From positions 1-64,000 of the forward strand of contig MEDY01000285.1 in assembly GCA_001724265.1 (NCBI GenBank): a DNA stretch of 64,000 bases, in the 5' to 3' direction. Position numbers and translations under genes: made by a program. Each line of letters opens with the position of its first letter. The first letter of the stretch is position 1. This document shows positions 36,852-47,991 of the stretch, piece by piece. The notes under the pieces are model-generated. The model was given only the letters and a program-made list of their open reading frames with translations. It did no database searches and had not been told where the DNA came from. This DNA comes from Rhizaria sp. SCN 62-66 (lineage: Eukaryota; Rhizaria, unplaced).

Positions 36852-39317
36852 TCAGTCAACGGAACTAAACTCCGTAGTCTTGCTGGCGGGCAAGTAGACG
36901 AGGAACGTGCCGTTATTGGCGAACGCACCGGGCGTCACGAACTTGCAGCCCTGATAGTCGTCCTCAACGTTATCAACGACGTCCGCGAGCAGCAGAACAT
37001 CAGGCAGCGGATACAGCCGCAGCGCGTGATCAAAGTTCCACGCCACGGGCTGCTTCGTCAGCGCCATGGGGCTCAGATGCGCCTGATCGCAGACGGTCTT
37101 GGCCACAGTCCCGCACAGCTTCACCGCGTCCCCCGCCGGCTCGCACAGTACTGCAGCGCGGCGGAAGCGCTGGTGTAGGTCGCCGCGGAAGATGCAGATC
37201 TCCTGGCCGAAGAACAGCAGCCGCGCCGGGTTCGACGCGCTGACAAAGTGGCGGACTTTAGCGCGGAGGCGTGCGGTAAAGCCCGGGGCTAGGGCCGGCG
37301 CGGGGAGGATATTGCCGATGTTGGGGTCGCGCGGGCCGGGAATTAACACAACCTGTGTAGAATATAGCAATATAAAACAGTTGCACAAGTTAATAAATGT
37401 GAATTCATGTGAAATAAGTAAAGTGATCAAATATTGTTAGGTGTAGTTCTTGTTTCGCCTTGATATAACCGAAATTGATTATACGATCTCGAAGCGGAAT
37501 GTACTGATGCGTACCTGTGTGTTCTGCGCAATGTAGGGGTGTTGTGCGATGATATCGGCTAGCGTGTCAAACAGCTTCGTGTACGCGGCGAGATCGCGCG
37601 CGCGACTGAGCATCGCCGGCGACGCAAAGTTGCCGATGAGGACGATGACGGCCGCATTCATGCTCTCAAGTCCCTGGAACAGCTTGCGGAGGCGCCGCAA
37701 CACGGCCGGATCGTCCAAATGCACTTCACTGAGGAAAACAACGCGGTCCTCTGCGCGGTGCTGCGTGAGCGCCTGCGCGAGGACGTCCTTGGTGCGCTGC
37801 AGTGCGACGAGGTTCTGCTGCGTCCCGCACATGTCGAGCGCGGGGAAAGAGCGTAACGTAGTAGCGCGGTCCTCAGCGGGCGGCGCGGCGAGCATCGAGA
37901 CGACAAAAACGGAGTTGGAGACGACACCCTCGGCAATCACAAAGCAGTGGTCCATGTACAGACCCTCCAGGTCGGCAGCGCCCTGAGTCGCGCGGCGAAA
38001 ACAATCAGGATATGAAAGGCAAGTGCATGTCTGAGGAGAGGAACTTGAGTTGCTTTGATCGAAAATGGATAGAGAGCAATAGAAGTGTCATCAAATATTG
38101 CAAAGTCGACAAATATTCGTTGGCTTTTTGTTTTAATAGCTTGCGTACCTCTTGCGTCGCGAAGCGGCTGAGGTCAACACGGATCGACGCGTTTTCGTCC
38201 TCGATATGCCACACGCCATCCGCAACCTCGGTGAGCATGCCGAACACGCAGCGCTCGCCGGACTGCCCCAGAAGCGCCTCGATCCGCGTGATCTCGAACA
38301 ACGGGCCCTCGCGACTGGCACTGGTGGCGGCCGCGGCGGCCGCGGCGGCGGCGGAGGTCGCGAAACGCGGGTCGCGGCGCAGGCGCTGCTCAACCAAGGC
38401 ACGGCGCTCCACGAACATCTTCGACTTGTCCACCGCGGACTGCAAATGTGTGCGCAACAGAGTGAAAATGTGTGTGTGTAAAGTGGGAGTGTTGTGGTGC
38501 AGAAGGTTAGAGAGAGTGAAGAGATACATTTTTCGATGACAAAACTAAAAACAGTTTGTGAATACATAAGAACTCGTGATATATTAAATCCCGGCAATTT
38601 AGTTATATATAGATATATGATGATTTTAAAGCATGCGAATGAAACATACACCGTGGAGCCTGTGCTCGCGCGTCGAGGGGACGTAGGTCCTCCGCGAGGC
38701 CGCGTAATCCATCACAGGCATCGCGTAAGCGTCCACAACCTGCGAGAACCGCGGGTCAAACACGCCTGCGGCGGCGCGCTCAAGCAGGACCGCTTCCTCG
38801 GCCGTGGCGGGGCGTGTGGTGCCGTCGTCAGTCATGACGAGTTGCTGCGACGACACGCCCGACGCAAACGCGCTGCTGCTCGCACTCGCGCTCGAACTCC
38901 TACTAGCGCTGGCGGCCGCGGTGGCGCGAATAGTGGCAAGCGCGGCGGAGATCGCGGCGGCCTCGACGAAAGAGGAGGAAGCACCCGCGGCGTCGGCTTT
39001 GAGGGCGCGCACGAGGGTGTCGACTGCGGACTTGACCAGGGCCGACTTGGACGCGTCCTGCGGGATGCAAAAGCAGAGCAAAAGATAAATAATACATTGT
39101 AAACCAATAGGTCTAGATGACATTCATAAGACATATAGAGATATTTTGTTAGGCATGTTGTTGTGGAGTGAGAGAGAGAACGTACGGGGCAGTACTCGAA
39201 GCCTCGGTCGACCTCTTCGGCGACGAACTTGCAGACGCTCTTGGCGGCGTCAGCACGAAGCATAAGACCATGACTCTTAAACCCACGGTTGATCAACGGC
39301 AGGTACTCGGTATTCAT
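36852..39317 (-). CDS. POLE2: DNA polymerase epsilon subunit 2 (B subunit)
   Basis: Exons 39317-39186, 39057-38650, 38439-38149, 37982-37515 and 37352-36852 join, all phase 0, to 599 residues ending in TGA. The protein is the accessory B subunit of the leading-strand replicase. Family marks: N-terminal helical domain (GFKSHGLMLRADAAKSV), the linker KSKMFVERRALVEQRLRRD, OB-fold LFEITRIEALLG...GMLTEVADG, then GLYMDHCFVIAEG, and the inactivated calcineurin-like phosphodiesterase domain with VVLIPGPRDPNIGNILP and the ending WNFDHALRLYPLPDVLLLAD. An Ala/Ser-rich insertion lies in exon 2. Length is close to the usual 500-560 plus that insertion. Donors are GTACGT, GTATGT, GTACGC and GTACGC. E2F-like sites lie about 240 bases upstream. 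Confidence 0.93.
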
Positions 39318-39746
39318 GGCAGCTGCGAGGATAGCAGCACAAGTGTGCTGTGGGGAGCGAGTGAAGTAGGCAGGGATGTGTGGCGCACGAACAAGTGGCT
39401 AGTCACGGGAAGAAGGGAGGCTGCAGAGACACAATAACAAATTTGTAGACAATATTATTAGCAAAACATGTACAAATCTAGTATTTAAAAAGCAAAACTC
39501 AGTGGCACTGCTTTTGTCGACTGGTCTATAGAGATCTCTCAAGTCAAAAATAGCGCGCCACTTTCCGCGCTAACCTGGATAGCGGCTGGAGAGTGAACAC
39601 CACTAACGAAACTTCGTGTAATTCTGCCGATATTACTTATTTTTGCTCTGTAAGGCGGTAATTCCATGGTTCATATAATCTAAACCGCATATTCAAAATA
39701 TATCGACTCCTCATATTGTTTATAGTGCAGAGCCGGCTCTAGACCG
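39318..39746. other. Divergent promoter region of POLE2 and the poly-Asn gene
   Basis: A 429-base AT-rich spacer between divergent start codons. It contains paired E2F-like sites at 39554-39571, listed separately; the remainder has no obvious motif. Confidence 0.6.
39554..39571. promoter_or_regulatory. Paired E2F-like sites upstream of POLE2
   Basis: GCGCGCCACTTTCCGCGC in an AT-rich spacer contains TTTCCGCGC on the plus strand and TGGCGCGC on the minus strand, both close to the E2F/DP consensus TTTSSCGC. POLE2 is a classic E2F target in animals and plants. The site is 237-254 bases upstream of the POLE2 ATG. Confidence 0.55.
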
Positions 39747-41070
39747 ATGAGCACCAGCGGAGCTCTTGAGCTCTGGTCCTCCGTCGGTCTTGCCAGTGCC
39801 CCAGATCCGGCGGACCCGACGCTGTTCACAGTTGTCCGCACTAGGGGCGAATGGCTACTGATGTACTGCGGCGTCGTTATCGTTGCTCGCTCGTAGGACA
39901 CTCCTCCCCGTCTCCTGACCTCTGCCGAGTGCGCAATCGACCTTCCTCTCAATGAACAGATACTGCAGTCCACCACGTCCCCAAAAGCGGCCGACGCGGC
40001 TGCAATCCTTGCCAATACGGTCACTCTTGTTGCTTATACTTGTGACGACCCATCTACGGGTGGCAACGAGTTCTTGGTCTCAATCTCGGCCGTCACACCA
40101 AGCAGCGCCACTCCAGTCGTCACCCTCCCGTTTCCATTCGCGCCAACCACCACGAGCACATCAGAGGATTCGTCGAAGCTCGCCTCTGCAGCGACTGTTG
40201 TGCACGACCCGCATGTGCATCTGCTGTCGGGCCCCATTGTCGCGCTGAGCGCCCCGTACTGTGCATTGCGGATGCACACAGAGCACGCTAATGCTGCGCA
40301 TGCAAATGCTGCGTATGGAAACGTTGCGCTCCCGCTGTTGTGGGCGATACACCCCCCTGCTGTCGTTACTGCTGCTGCGGCTGTTGATGCCGCGACCTCT
40401 CTCTGGGCTGCGACACCCTTGGCGGCCGCTTGCTCTGCTGCCGCAGCCGCCGCCTCCTCGACTGTGCCTGACACCACCAGTGCGGCTGTGGCCGCTGCCG
40501 CGACTGGGCAGTCTGCGAGGACCGCTGGCGCGCTATGGCGCCGCGCCGCGCCGCCCGCGCGCGCGCTGCTGTCGGTGCCGCTGCCTTGCGGTGCGCGCGC
40601 TGTCTGCGCTGTTATCGCTCCCTCTGACAGCGACCGTGGTATGCGCAGTAGCTTTGATCACAACAGCAGTATAACTGTTCAACTCGCATGTTTTGCCACC
40701 ACTAGCGAGACGGACTGGCTTGTTACGGCCCCGCTGTCCGCCGCTCTTGACCGCGCTGCTGTTGCTGACTCGCATGCACCTGTTATCATGGCGGCTGCGC
40801 CTGTGCCAGTTTCCGCTGTTGCAGGGCTTGAGCTGTCACGTGCCGCTTTAGCAACCGCACTCACGGCCACGTTTACACGGCTTAAGCGCGCACTGCTGGT
40901 CATGACCCCCGCCGGGAATTATGTCTCACTAGCAACGGGTGCATTGTTGCAGCAGAACGACGCCACGCCTGCTGTAAGTGAGGACCCGTTGGCGCGGTGG
41001 TTTGTGTCGCTCTGCGCCGGCCTTTCACTCGCGGCCGGAGTCCAAGTCACCGTTGCGTACAATGACTGTG

Positions 41071-41151
<81 letters not shown>

Positions 41152-42323
41152 GCAGCAGCAGCAGCAGTGGCAGCAACAGTGGTGGGTACAGTGGCTTTGT
41201 TACACTGGCGACTGTGCTTGTCCCTGTATACACGATGCCGTTCACTCAGCCGCCCCCCGCGTCGGCCTGGGCGCCACAGCCGCAGTTCAATTCAGGAGAG
41301 TCCAACCTGGGAGCCAACACGGAGGCTGACACTAGTGATGGCTCTCACTTGGATACGGGCGTGCTGCCTGCAGATCCCTGTGCGCTTGCTGCGCTTGTGC
41401 GCGCGCTGTTGCAGCAAGCGCTGGAGATTGAGCTGTCAGCCGCTCTCGCTCGCACGCGCGCGTTGGCCCACTCCGCCCACAGTGGCCTCGGCAACGGTGC
41501 CGGTTACAGTGACGAAGGCAGTGCGAACTGTCCCGACTGCTGCGGCGACTGCGGACTGGCGCGGGGGGCAACGGCGCGGCAAACGCTACGTGCCCAGGGC
41601 TCCGGCGGCACCGCACACGCGCTGACACTTGTCACACCGGCAGTGTCTTTGACCCACCACTCTGTCACTGGTGGTGAATCTGGGCTTAGTGCGGCGCAGT
41701 GCGCAAGTATGGGCCCGCTTGGCTGGGCGCCGTTTGACTGGGCACTCCTGCTCACGGCCAACGCGCACACCGAGACTGAAACAGCTGCGAATGCTGGTTT
41801 ACGCGCGATTGCTGCGAGTGCTGATGTGACGCGACAGGCGTCGCTTGTCACGGGCTCTGTGCCCGCGACCAACGCTCTTTGTTGCGCTGGTGCTCGCAGT
41901 TACTCTGCTGTTCATAGCCACAGCCCGCTTGCGCACGGCTGGCGCAAAGATGCTCTGGATGTCGTGCCGGTGCTTACGCCGACGGCGCCGCCGCCCGCGG
42001 GCATGCGCGCGCAGTGGACGCTGCCGCCGCTGCCCGCGGCGCTCTTACCACGGCTCGCGGCCGAGTCTTCGGCGCGGTTGATGTCGCGGGCGGTGGCGCA
42101 GGCCAAGTCGCTCACGCAGAGCAAACTCAAAGCACAACTGTCGAGCACCGAGAAACATGCTCAGAGTAGTTTGGAGCAGAGCATGGTGGCTGAAGACGGC
42201 AAGCCCGTGCAGATAGCAATGGTGGACGATGATGAGGTTGCAGTGACAGACGGCTGGCCAACCGCGACTGTCCGCGCCGCTGATGCAGCATTTGCGAGTC
42301 ACATTGCCAAGCTGATGCAATGA
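39747..42323 (+). CDS. Unknown protein with poly-Asn tract and an in-frame TAG
   Basis: With TAG read as sense, one frame runs from ATG 39747 to TGA at 42323: 858 residues. The start MSTSGALELWSSVGLASAPD is GC-rich and coding-like, TAG is codon 50, and the frame continues without a stop. An AAC repeat at 41073-41150 gives 26 consecutive Asn followed by Ser codons. The N-terminal 250 residues look folded (LLMYCGVVIVARS, VHLLSGPIVALSAP), the middle is Ala/Thr-rich, and the C-terminus is helical and charged with DDDEVAVTDGWPTATVRAAD. I recognise no family. Under the standard code the first ATG-initiated part would be 49 residues and the rest would lack a nearby ATG start. It shares a divergent promoter with POLE2. 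Confidence 0.7.
39894..39896 (+). other. In-frame TAG, probable sense codon (poly-Asn protein, codon 50)
   Basis: The frame reads CGVVIVARS, TAG, DTPPRLLTSAECAIDLPLN. Coding-like composition is the same before and after, and the downstream frame is open for 808 codons. Confidence 0.75.
41073..41150 (+). repeat. (AAC)26 trinucleotide repeat encoding poly-Asn
   Basis: Twenty-six uninterrupted AAC codons followed by five AGC codons and an AGT codon. Perfect codon identity rather than mixed AAC/AAT suggests recent replication slippage. Confidence 0.95.
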
Positions 42324-42576
42324 AAAACGATCGTATTTAAGGTTATTTAGAAACAACAAGATGATACATAGAACTTAATCCACCTTCTTTGCAATAGTCG
42401 AGTTTTGAATATGTAAATTTCAGTGTATTGGTGTGCATTGAGCAGTTGCTATGTAACAGGACAATCTTTGGCCAGCCGTGCTTTCAAAGAATCATGACCG
42501 CATCTTGGCAGTTTAAGAGCAGAGATACTCAAAATATAAGAAATTAATCAATCGTACAGTATCAACAGCAAGTTTC

Positions 42577-44699
42577 TCACGCGTCGCCACTGTTCTCTGT
42601 CGCATTATTCGTCGCAACAGTGGCACTGGAGGCAGTGTCAACCGCATCTGCGCTCATATCATCAATAGCAGCGTCAGCAGCCTCGCCGTCAGTTCCCACA
42701 GCGGCCGCAGCCGCATCAGCCTTGGCAGCAGCCTTGGCAGCTGCAATGGCAAGCCCCGCCGCGGCACGCTCCTTGGCCAGCTTCGCGTTGCGCTCGGCCC
42801 GTTCTTGCGCCTTGATCTGATGCGGCAGCAGCCTCCGCCCGCCCTCTGCACTGCCAGCATCGGCGCTGTTGCTGCTGCGGTGGCTAGGGCGGTCGCCAGC
42901 AAGCGGCTCGTACCACTCCGGCCCCATCCCGGCGCGCAGTCGCTCCTCAGCGGCGAACGGCGGCCTGAGCGCGCCGGCGAAGTGCGTGCGCACAAGCTGG
43001 TGGAAGAGCGCGACCTGCGCGCTCTCGTAGGCCAGGGCGACCTGCTTCTGCGCGCCGGGGGACGAGAGCGCGGCGTGGGTGCTGGAACAGCTCGCAGTCG
43101 CAGCCTTCTCCTTAGCAGCAGCAGCAGCAGCAGTGTCAGCAGCAGTATCAGCATTGGCGTCCTCTGCAATGACAAGAGTAGAGCTGGCCTCCTCTTTGCT
43201 GTCGTCCTCAGGCTTAGGCTCCGCGTGTTGCTGCTTGTCGTGCTTTTGTTGTTGCAGAGCCAGCTTCTCCTTGTCTACCTGCGCGGCACGATCAAACACG
43301 TGCTTAAACCAGCGCACGCCCGCGCCGACATGCGAGATCTCCTCCAGCTGGATCTGCTGCAGAAACGCCGCGGACCGCGCGTCGCCCAGCGCTCGCAGCT
43401 TCGCCGCGAGCTGCGGACCGCAATCGAGCCCGTGTGCCTCGTGAACCATGTGGACGACTGCGAGACGCGCCGGCAGCGAGCCGTGGGTGCGTAGGGCGCT
43501 CTCCCACAGCCCGTCGTGGACGGGGAGGACGCCGTAGTGCGCGCCCAGCTCGACCAGGCGGCGGTGCCACGTCATGAAGTGACGCGCCTCGTCGCTGCGG
43601 CAGCGTCCAGACGAAAATGAAACAAACGAGAAAAGTAGGGGAAACAAGAACAACAAGTGAGAGGTCGATGAAACATTGCTTTGGTGGTAAATGTAACTTG
43701 ATCCAACTAAAACAGTAAAATACCCATTTAAATGTGGACAATATAAATGAATGTAATAATATAAATGCACATTTGGCAAATAAGCAAGATATATCGTGCA
43801 AAATGTGTAAACTTCGTACCTTGCGACCTGCAGCCAGTTCTCAAAAAACGGCCGGGGTAACACCTCAAACGTCATCTCCCCGTCCCTGTTTTCCTCCACC
43901 GCACTCGCATCATCAGCGGCGTCATCGCTGTTGTTGTTGCAGGCGACTGGAATGCGCGGGAGGCCCGTGGCGGGGGACGGGCCGGAGAAGCGCGCGATAA
44001 TATCCCAGGAGAGGTCAACGGCGTAGGATTCGATGTGGGCCTGCGCGTGGACCAGCCGCACTGCAGCCGGCACGGACAGGCCAGCGCTCTGTGCGCGCGG
44101 ATGTTACAAAGCATAGTGTTAGCAAAGCAAGATGAAGACGAGATATAAGTGAGTGAGTGCAAGAGATGTGACAGCAAGAGAGCGGAGACAGACAGCGCGG
44201 CACAATGGAATGCTGTGTGGAAGTGAGAGATACAGCGGTGTAGTGAGAGAGCTTGCGACGTACCATGGCAACAACCTGCGCCGGAGCGACCGTGGTGAGG
44301 TGCAGAGGGCGCGCGGGGCGGTCCGGGACGGCGACCTGGACGGTCTGGTCGCCGATGGGCAGCGCGCCGGACGTGAATGCAGCATGCGCCAGTTGAGTCA
44401 GCTGCACGGGAAACCAAAACAATGTAAAACAACACAGTGCAACGTGCGTGGAAGCAAAAGCGGAAGTGAGATAAAGCAACGATATCAGTCGCTGCGGTGA
44501 AGCGGGGATTGCGGCGTGGTTTGGGACGTACGGTGCACTTGTCGACGGGGTCGTGCGTGGCGAGCACGGCCAGCGCATAGTCAATAAGCGTGTAAAGGCC
44601 GCTAGTGTCAACAACGGGCACGTCCGCGGAGACAGGTGCAGGAGCCACAGACGCAGCGGGGGCCGCGGGAGGGCTCGTAGTAGAGACACTGGCACTCAT
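42577..44699 (-). CDS. DUF455 ferritin-like domain protein
   Basis: Exons 44699-44532, 44401-44264, 44088-43820 and 43594-42577 join in phases 0, 0 and 2 to 530 residues ending in TGA. Residues 60-330 match the DUF455 (COG2833) ferritin-like family known mainly from bacteria: HAQAHIESYAVDLSWDI, DEARHFMTWHRRLVELGAHY, YGVLPVHDGLWESA, VHEAHGLDCGP and LEEISHVGAGVRWFKHV. The Glu and His residues in these helices (HIES, DEARH, VHEAHG, EEISH) are the expected di-iron ligands. Biochemical function of the family is not established. The C-terminal 190 residues are a Lys/Glu/Ala-rich, low-complexity extension not found in bacterial members. Introns are 130, 175 and 225 bases with GTACG donors. Confidence 0.88.
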
Positions 44700-45028
44700 C
44701 CTCGGCAGGTGGTCAAGTCTAATGCAGGCGGCGGAAAGGAAATTAAGAGGGGTTATAAAAAATAGGTTTTAGAAAAGAATATTGATCATATCTTAAATAC
44801 GAAATGATGTAAAATAAATCCTAATGTGCCTATTAATAGTCAGTTATTGCTTTGGAAAGCATCCGCTTGAGCAATGGCTGGTCGACAGCTCCAACGATGG
44901 CCTCCTTGGGAGTCGAAAAAAACGGAGCGTAATCTCGCCATTTCGACCGTCTATGGTGATAAAAGCACATTCATGATATAGAAACAAGGCGCTCACATTT
45001 GTCAATTAAATTACATTTTTTTCTGTAG
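44700..45028. other. Divergent promoter region
   Basis: AT-rich spacer between the divergent DUF455 and EF-hand genes. A polypyrimidine tract ending TTTTTTCTGTAG sits immediately before the EF-hand ATG, as if a 5'-leader intron ended there. No other motif seen. Confidence 0.45.
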
Positions 45029-46449
45029 ATGTCTGACGTGACGGGAACGTTCACGGACGACCAGTCGGGAACGGGCTTCACCCGCTCCCGTGGCTCGCGC
45101 GGCGAGGACATCACGCGCGGCCCTCTCTCGCAGTCCCATTCAATGGGGGACATGTCCCACAACCACATTGGACTCGAACTGTCCGAAGGTCCTACGCGTT
45201 TCACCTTCCGCTTCGACGCCGACTATCTGGAACGGTCCGTCTCTGATCAGTCTCTTTGTAGCTCCTTCATGCCCCCTTTGTCTGATCTCCTTGCAACTCT
45301 CTTCTGTGCCCCGCGCTGACCCTTCATTCATCATGTTCGCTTTTTTCGCGTTTGCCCCCGCATTACAGTGTGATCGAGGCCTGGGGCGCGCACGTGCGCG
45401 GTACCACTGTCGCAAACGAAGCCACTCTGGCAGCCATTCTGCGCGAGCTTGGCTTCAACCCGACTTACTCCGAGATCGAAGAGTACCTCCAGGCCTACGA
45501 CCGCCACGGCGACGCCACCAGCGTCAACTTCTCCTCCCTGTGCGACATCATCAAAACCTTCATGCAGGACAATCCCGTGAGCGTGTTCGAAGCGCAACTC
45601 ATCAATGCATTCCGCGTTTTCGACGATGAATCCGAAGGCTACGTCGGCACGCACGTCATCGACCGTGCACTCCACCAGCTGCCCTGCATCTCCAAGATGA
45701 CCGAGATCCGCGAGCTGATGTCAGAGCTTGACCGCGAAGGTGAAGGCTACATCTCCTATGAATACTTCGTCTCCTCCCTGTGCTCCAACTTCGCCAAGGG
45801 CCTCGCAATGGCGCCCGCGCCGCAGACTCTTAAGTACACCAAGTACGAGGTCCGCGACACGCTCGACGGGCTGATCGACAACGGCCCGCGCGACGATGGC
45901 GCGGACCCCGAGGCCGGCGCTGGCGTGATCGAGCGCCGCGAGCGCGTGTTGAAATAGCACGCCGCGCGCGAGGCCGCGGCAGCGGAGCTGCGCGCGCAGG
46001 GCAAGGCGGGCAAGAAAAAACTCAAGAAGAAGGCCAAGAACGCTGCTGCTGGTGCGAATACTGCGAAGAAGGACTCTGCGGCGGCGGTGGATGGAAGTGG
46101 GTCGTCGCTGAGCCGGTCCAACTCGGCGTCTCTGTCAGCGAACGCGCCGCTCGCGCCTGGCGGGCTGGAGGGGTCGAGCTCCAGTGCGAGCGCCCGGGGC
46201 GGCCGCCGCAGCAGCGACGATCTGGGCATGGGCATGGGACTGGGGCTCACGGCGGCGCAGCGCGGGGGCGCGAGCGTGGTCGACGGGCTCGCTTTTGACG
46301 ATGATGACGGCGGTAATGAGGATGAGGACGAGGATGCGCTGGCGGAGGCACAGCTGGGACTGGGCACGCAGGCGAAACAACAGCAGCAACAGCAGCGGCG
46401 CAAGGACGAGGACGAGGGTGAGGACGAGCTTGCGGGTATCCAGCGTTGA
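45029..46449 (+). CDS. EF-hand protein with Lys-rich and acidic tail, in-frame TAG
   Basis: Exons 45029-45234 and 45369-46449 join in phase 2 (donor GTCCGT) to 428 residues, ending in TGA, with TAG at codon 265. Residues 70-220 form a calmodulin-like array: TLAAILRELGFNPTYSEIEE with YDRHGDATSVNFSSL, then LINAFRVFDDESEGYVGTHV and IRELMSELDREGEGYISYEY. Several loops lack the usual acidic ligands, so calcium binding is uncertain. After the TAG come a helical segment (HAAREAAAAELRAQ), a Lys cluster (KKKLKKKAKN), a Ser-rich stretch and a Gln/Glu/Asp tail. Centrin-like and axonemal EF-hand proteins have a similar core, but I cannot assign one. The start codon follows directly after a 3' splice-site-like sequence. 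Confidence 0.82.
45955..45957 (+). other. In-frame TAG, probable sense codon (EF-hand protein, codon 265)
   Basis: The frame reads VIERRERVLK, TAG, HAAREAAAAELRAQGKAGKK: one continuous charged helix. It is open for 163 more codons to TGA at 46447-46449. The sequence right after the TAG is as GC-rich as the exon before it, unlike the AT-rich spacers. Confidence 0.88.
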
Positions 46450-46868
46450 GTGAAATCACTGTTGATTGCGAGATTGTTCGAGGACATCGTGCGAAATCAT
46501 CAATTGTCCCACAGTGAGTTTACGCTCTGGGGCATGAAAGGATGAAGGCCAAGTTGGACCGTAGAGGGCCCTTTGTAAATTTACACATATTATCCAAATA
46601 TCGACTGCGAGTCAAATACACCCATAGTACCAGTTTTCTCACGCGTGTCTGTTTAATGGAGATAGCTTCGCTAAAAGGAGCGCACAACTACAAAAAAGCG
46701 TTTGTGGTGGCCCAGCGTCCGCCACCAGACAAGATCCGTGACCAACTTTGGCTCAGGTGTTCTTCGTCACTCTGACATGGAAATTGACAAATGTTATTTT
46801 GTTGTGATTTGAGATAGGCTAATGTGTATTTCTTGATTTCTCTTTTCTGCGCGCAGGTTTAAGACAAC
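46450..46868. other. Spacer upstream of the SKP1-like gene
   Basis: AT-rich spacer between two plus-strand genes. A polypyrimidine stretch ending GCGCGCAG at about 46857 lies 12 bases before the next ATG and looks like the acceptor of a 5'-leader intron. Confidence 0.45.
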
Positions 46869-47487
46869 ATGTCCCTGGACGATGATGTTGAGATGTTCAC
46901 CCTCGTGGCCAAGGCCGACAACTTCTCTGTTGAGATCGCCAAGGACAACGTCATGGTCTCCGATTTCATCAAGTCCGCCGTTGAGCAGGGTACGTACCAT
47001 TGTTATCTATTGTTGAATTGTGTTTTCATGCCGCTATCCCTGATTTATGTTATACAAAGTCACCTCAAAAGGTTCACTGACCCGTCCTTCATGTTGGCCT
47101 CATTTCCCTGCCAAACCGTTCTTCCCCGCCTCTGCCCTCGCGCCCACAGACCCTTCCGCGACTCGCTTCGAGTTCGACGACATGACGAAGTCCGTTCTGG
47201 AGCAGATCGTGTCGTACCTCAACCACCACAAAGGCAAGCTGCCCCCCGCGGTCGAGACGCCGCTGCGCTCCAACGTGATGCGCGAGGTCTGTTCCGACCC
47301 CTGGGACGCCGAGTACATTGACGGCGTTGCGGGCGCCGGCAACGACGTCGCCGCGCTCTACGCGCTTATGCGTGGCATGCTGCTGCTGGCTATTGACACG
47401 CCGTTCCGTCTGGTTTGCGCCAAGATCGCGTCGCTCATCAAGGACAAGTCCATCGATGAGGCCCGCGACATCCTCAGCGCTAAGTAA
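46869..47487 (+). CDS. SKP1: SKP1-like protein, short at the C-terminus
   Basis: Exons 46869-46989 and 47150-47487 join in phase 1 (donor GTACGT) to 152 residues, ending in TAA. The N-terminal BTB/POZ half (VEMFTLVAKADNFSVEIAKD) is followed by VLEQIVSYLNHHKGKLPPAV, equivalent to the SKP1 VLEKVIEYCKHH segment. The later helices WDAEYIDG, LYALMRGMLLLAIDTPFRLV and KIASLIKDKSIDEARDILSAK match the SKP1 dimerisation part. SKP1 links cullin-1 to F-box proteins. This copy stops right after the helix that in SKP1 reads TPEEIRKTFNI, so the last helices that grip the F-box are absent. In-frame TAA just upstream fixes the start. It is either a divergent SKP1 or an elongin-C-like relative. Confidence 0.8.
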
Positions 47488-47991
47488 GCGCGCTGGCGGC
47501 ACACGCGATTGATAGTTCCTTGTTTGTCAAGGGCATAGTCGTTATTGTGGCTGTTGTTGTTGGTTGGTGTTGTATTGAACTCATGACCAATGAGGAAGTA
47601 GGAATGGACCCGGTGACAAACGAACCGGTTAGAACGTCTTTCCAAAAGAATAAGTTACATAAGAATACACATTTTACGTTGAAATAAGTTGTCTTGCTTC
47701 GGTAATTTGCATTTTTTTTTCGTCCTGGTCCTAGAACAAAATCATGTGATATCTGCCTTAAAAGAACTCGTGACAACTCCAACCAGAACCAGTTTGTGGT
47801 AGGCCTGATCAGCTTCAAGAAAGCACATAAAACGCGACTCAACTGCGACAAAAGATCCGACAATTGCGAATATGTAACTATATTTGTATACTTGTAACAT
47901 ACTATTGTCTGATAAATTCAACTTAATTGCGAAATCCCTTAATTAACACCTAGATATCCTCTTTCTAATCTCCTGTCTCTCCACAGACTCG
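47488..47991. other. Spacer upstream of the TPR gene
   Basis: AT-rich spacer between plus-strand genes. It ends with a strong pyrimidine tract and acceptor (CTGTCTCTCCACAG) five bases before the TPR-protein ATG, again suggesting a 5'-leader intron. No other feature seen. Confidence 0.5.

Noticed and set aside
45955-45957. TAG as the normal end of the EF-hand gene with a separate gene following
   Set aside because: The same frame continues at once with coding-like sequence for 163 codons, and no ATG lies near the junction.
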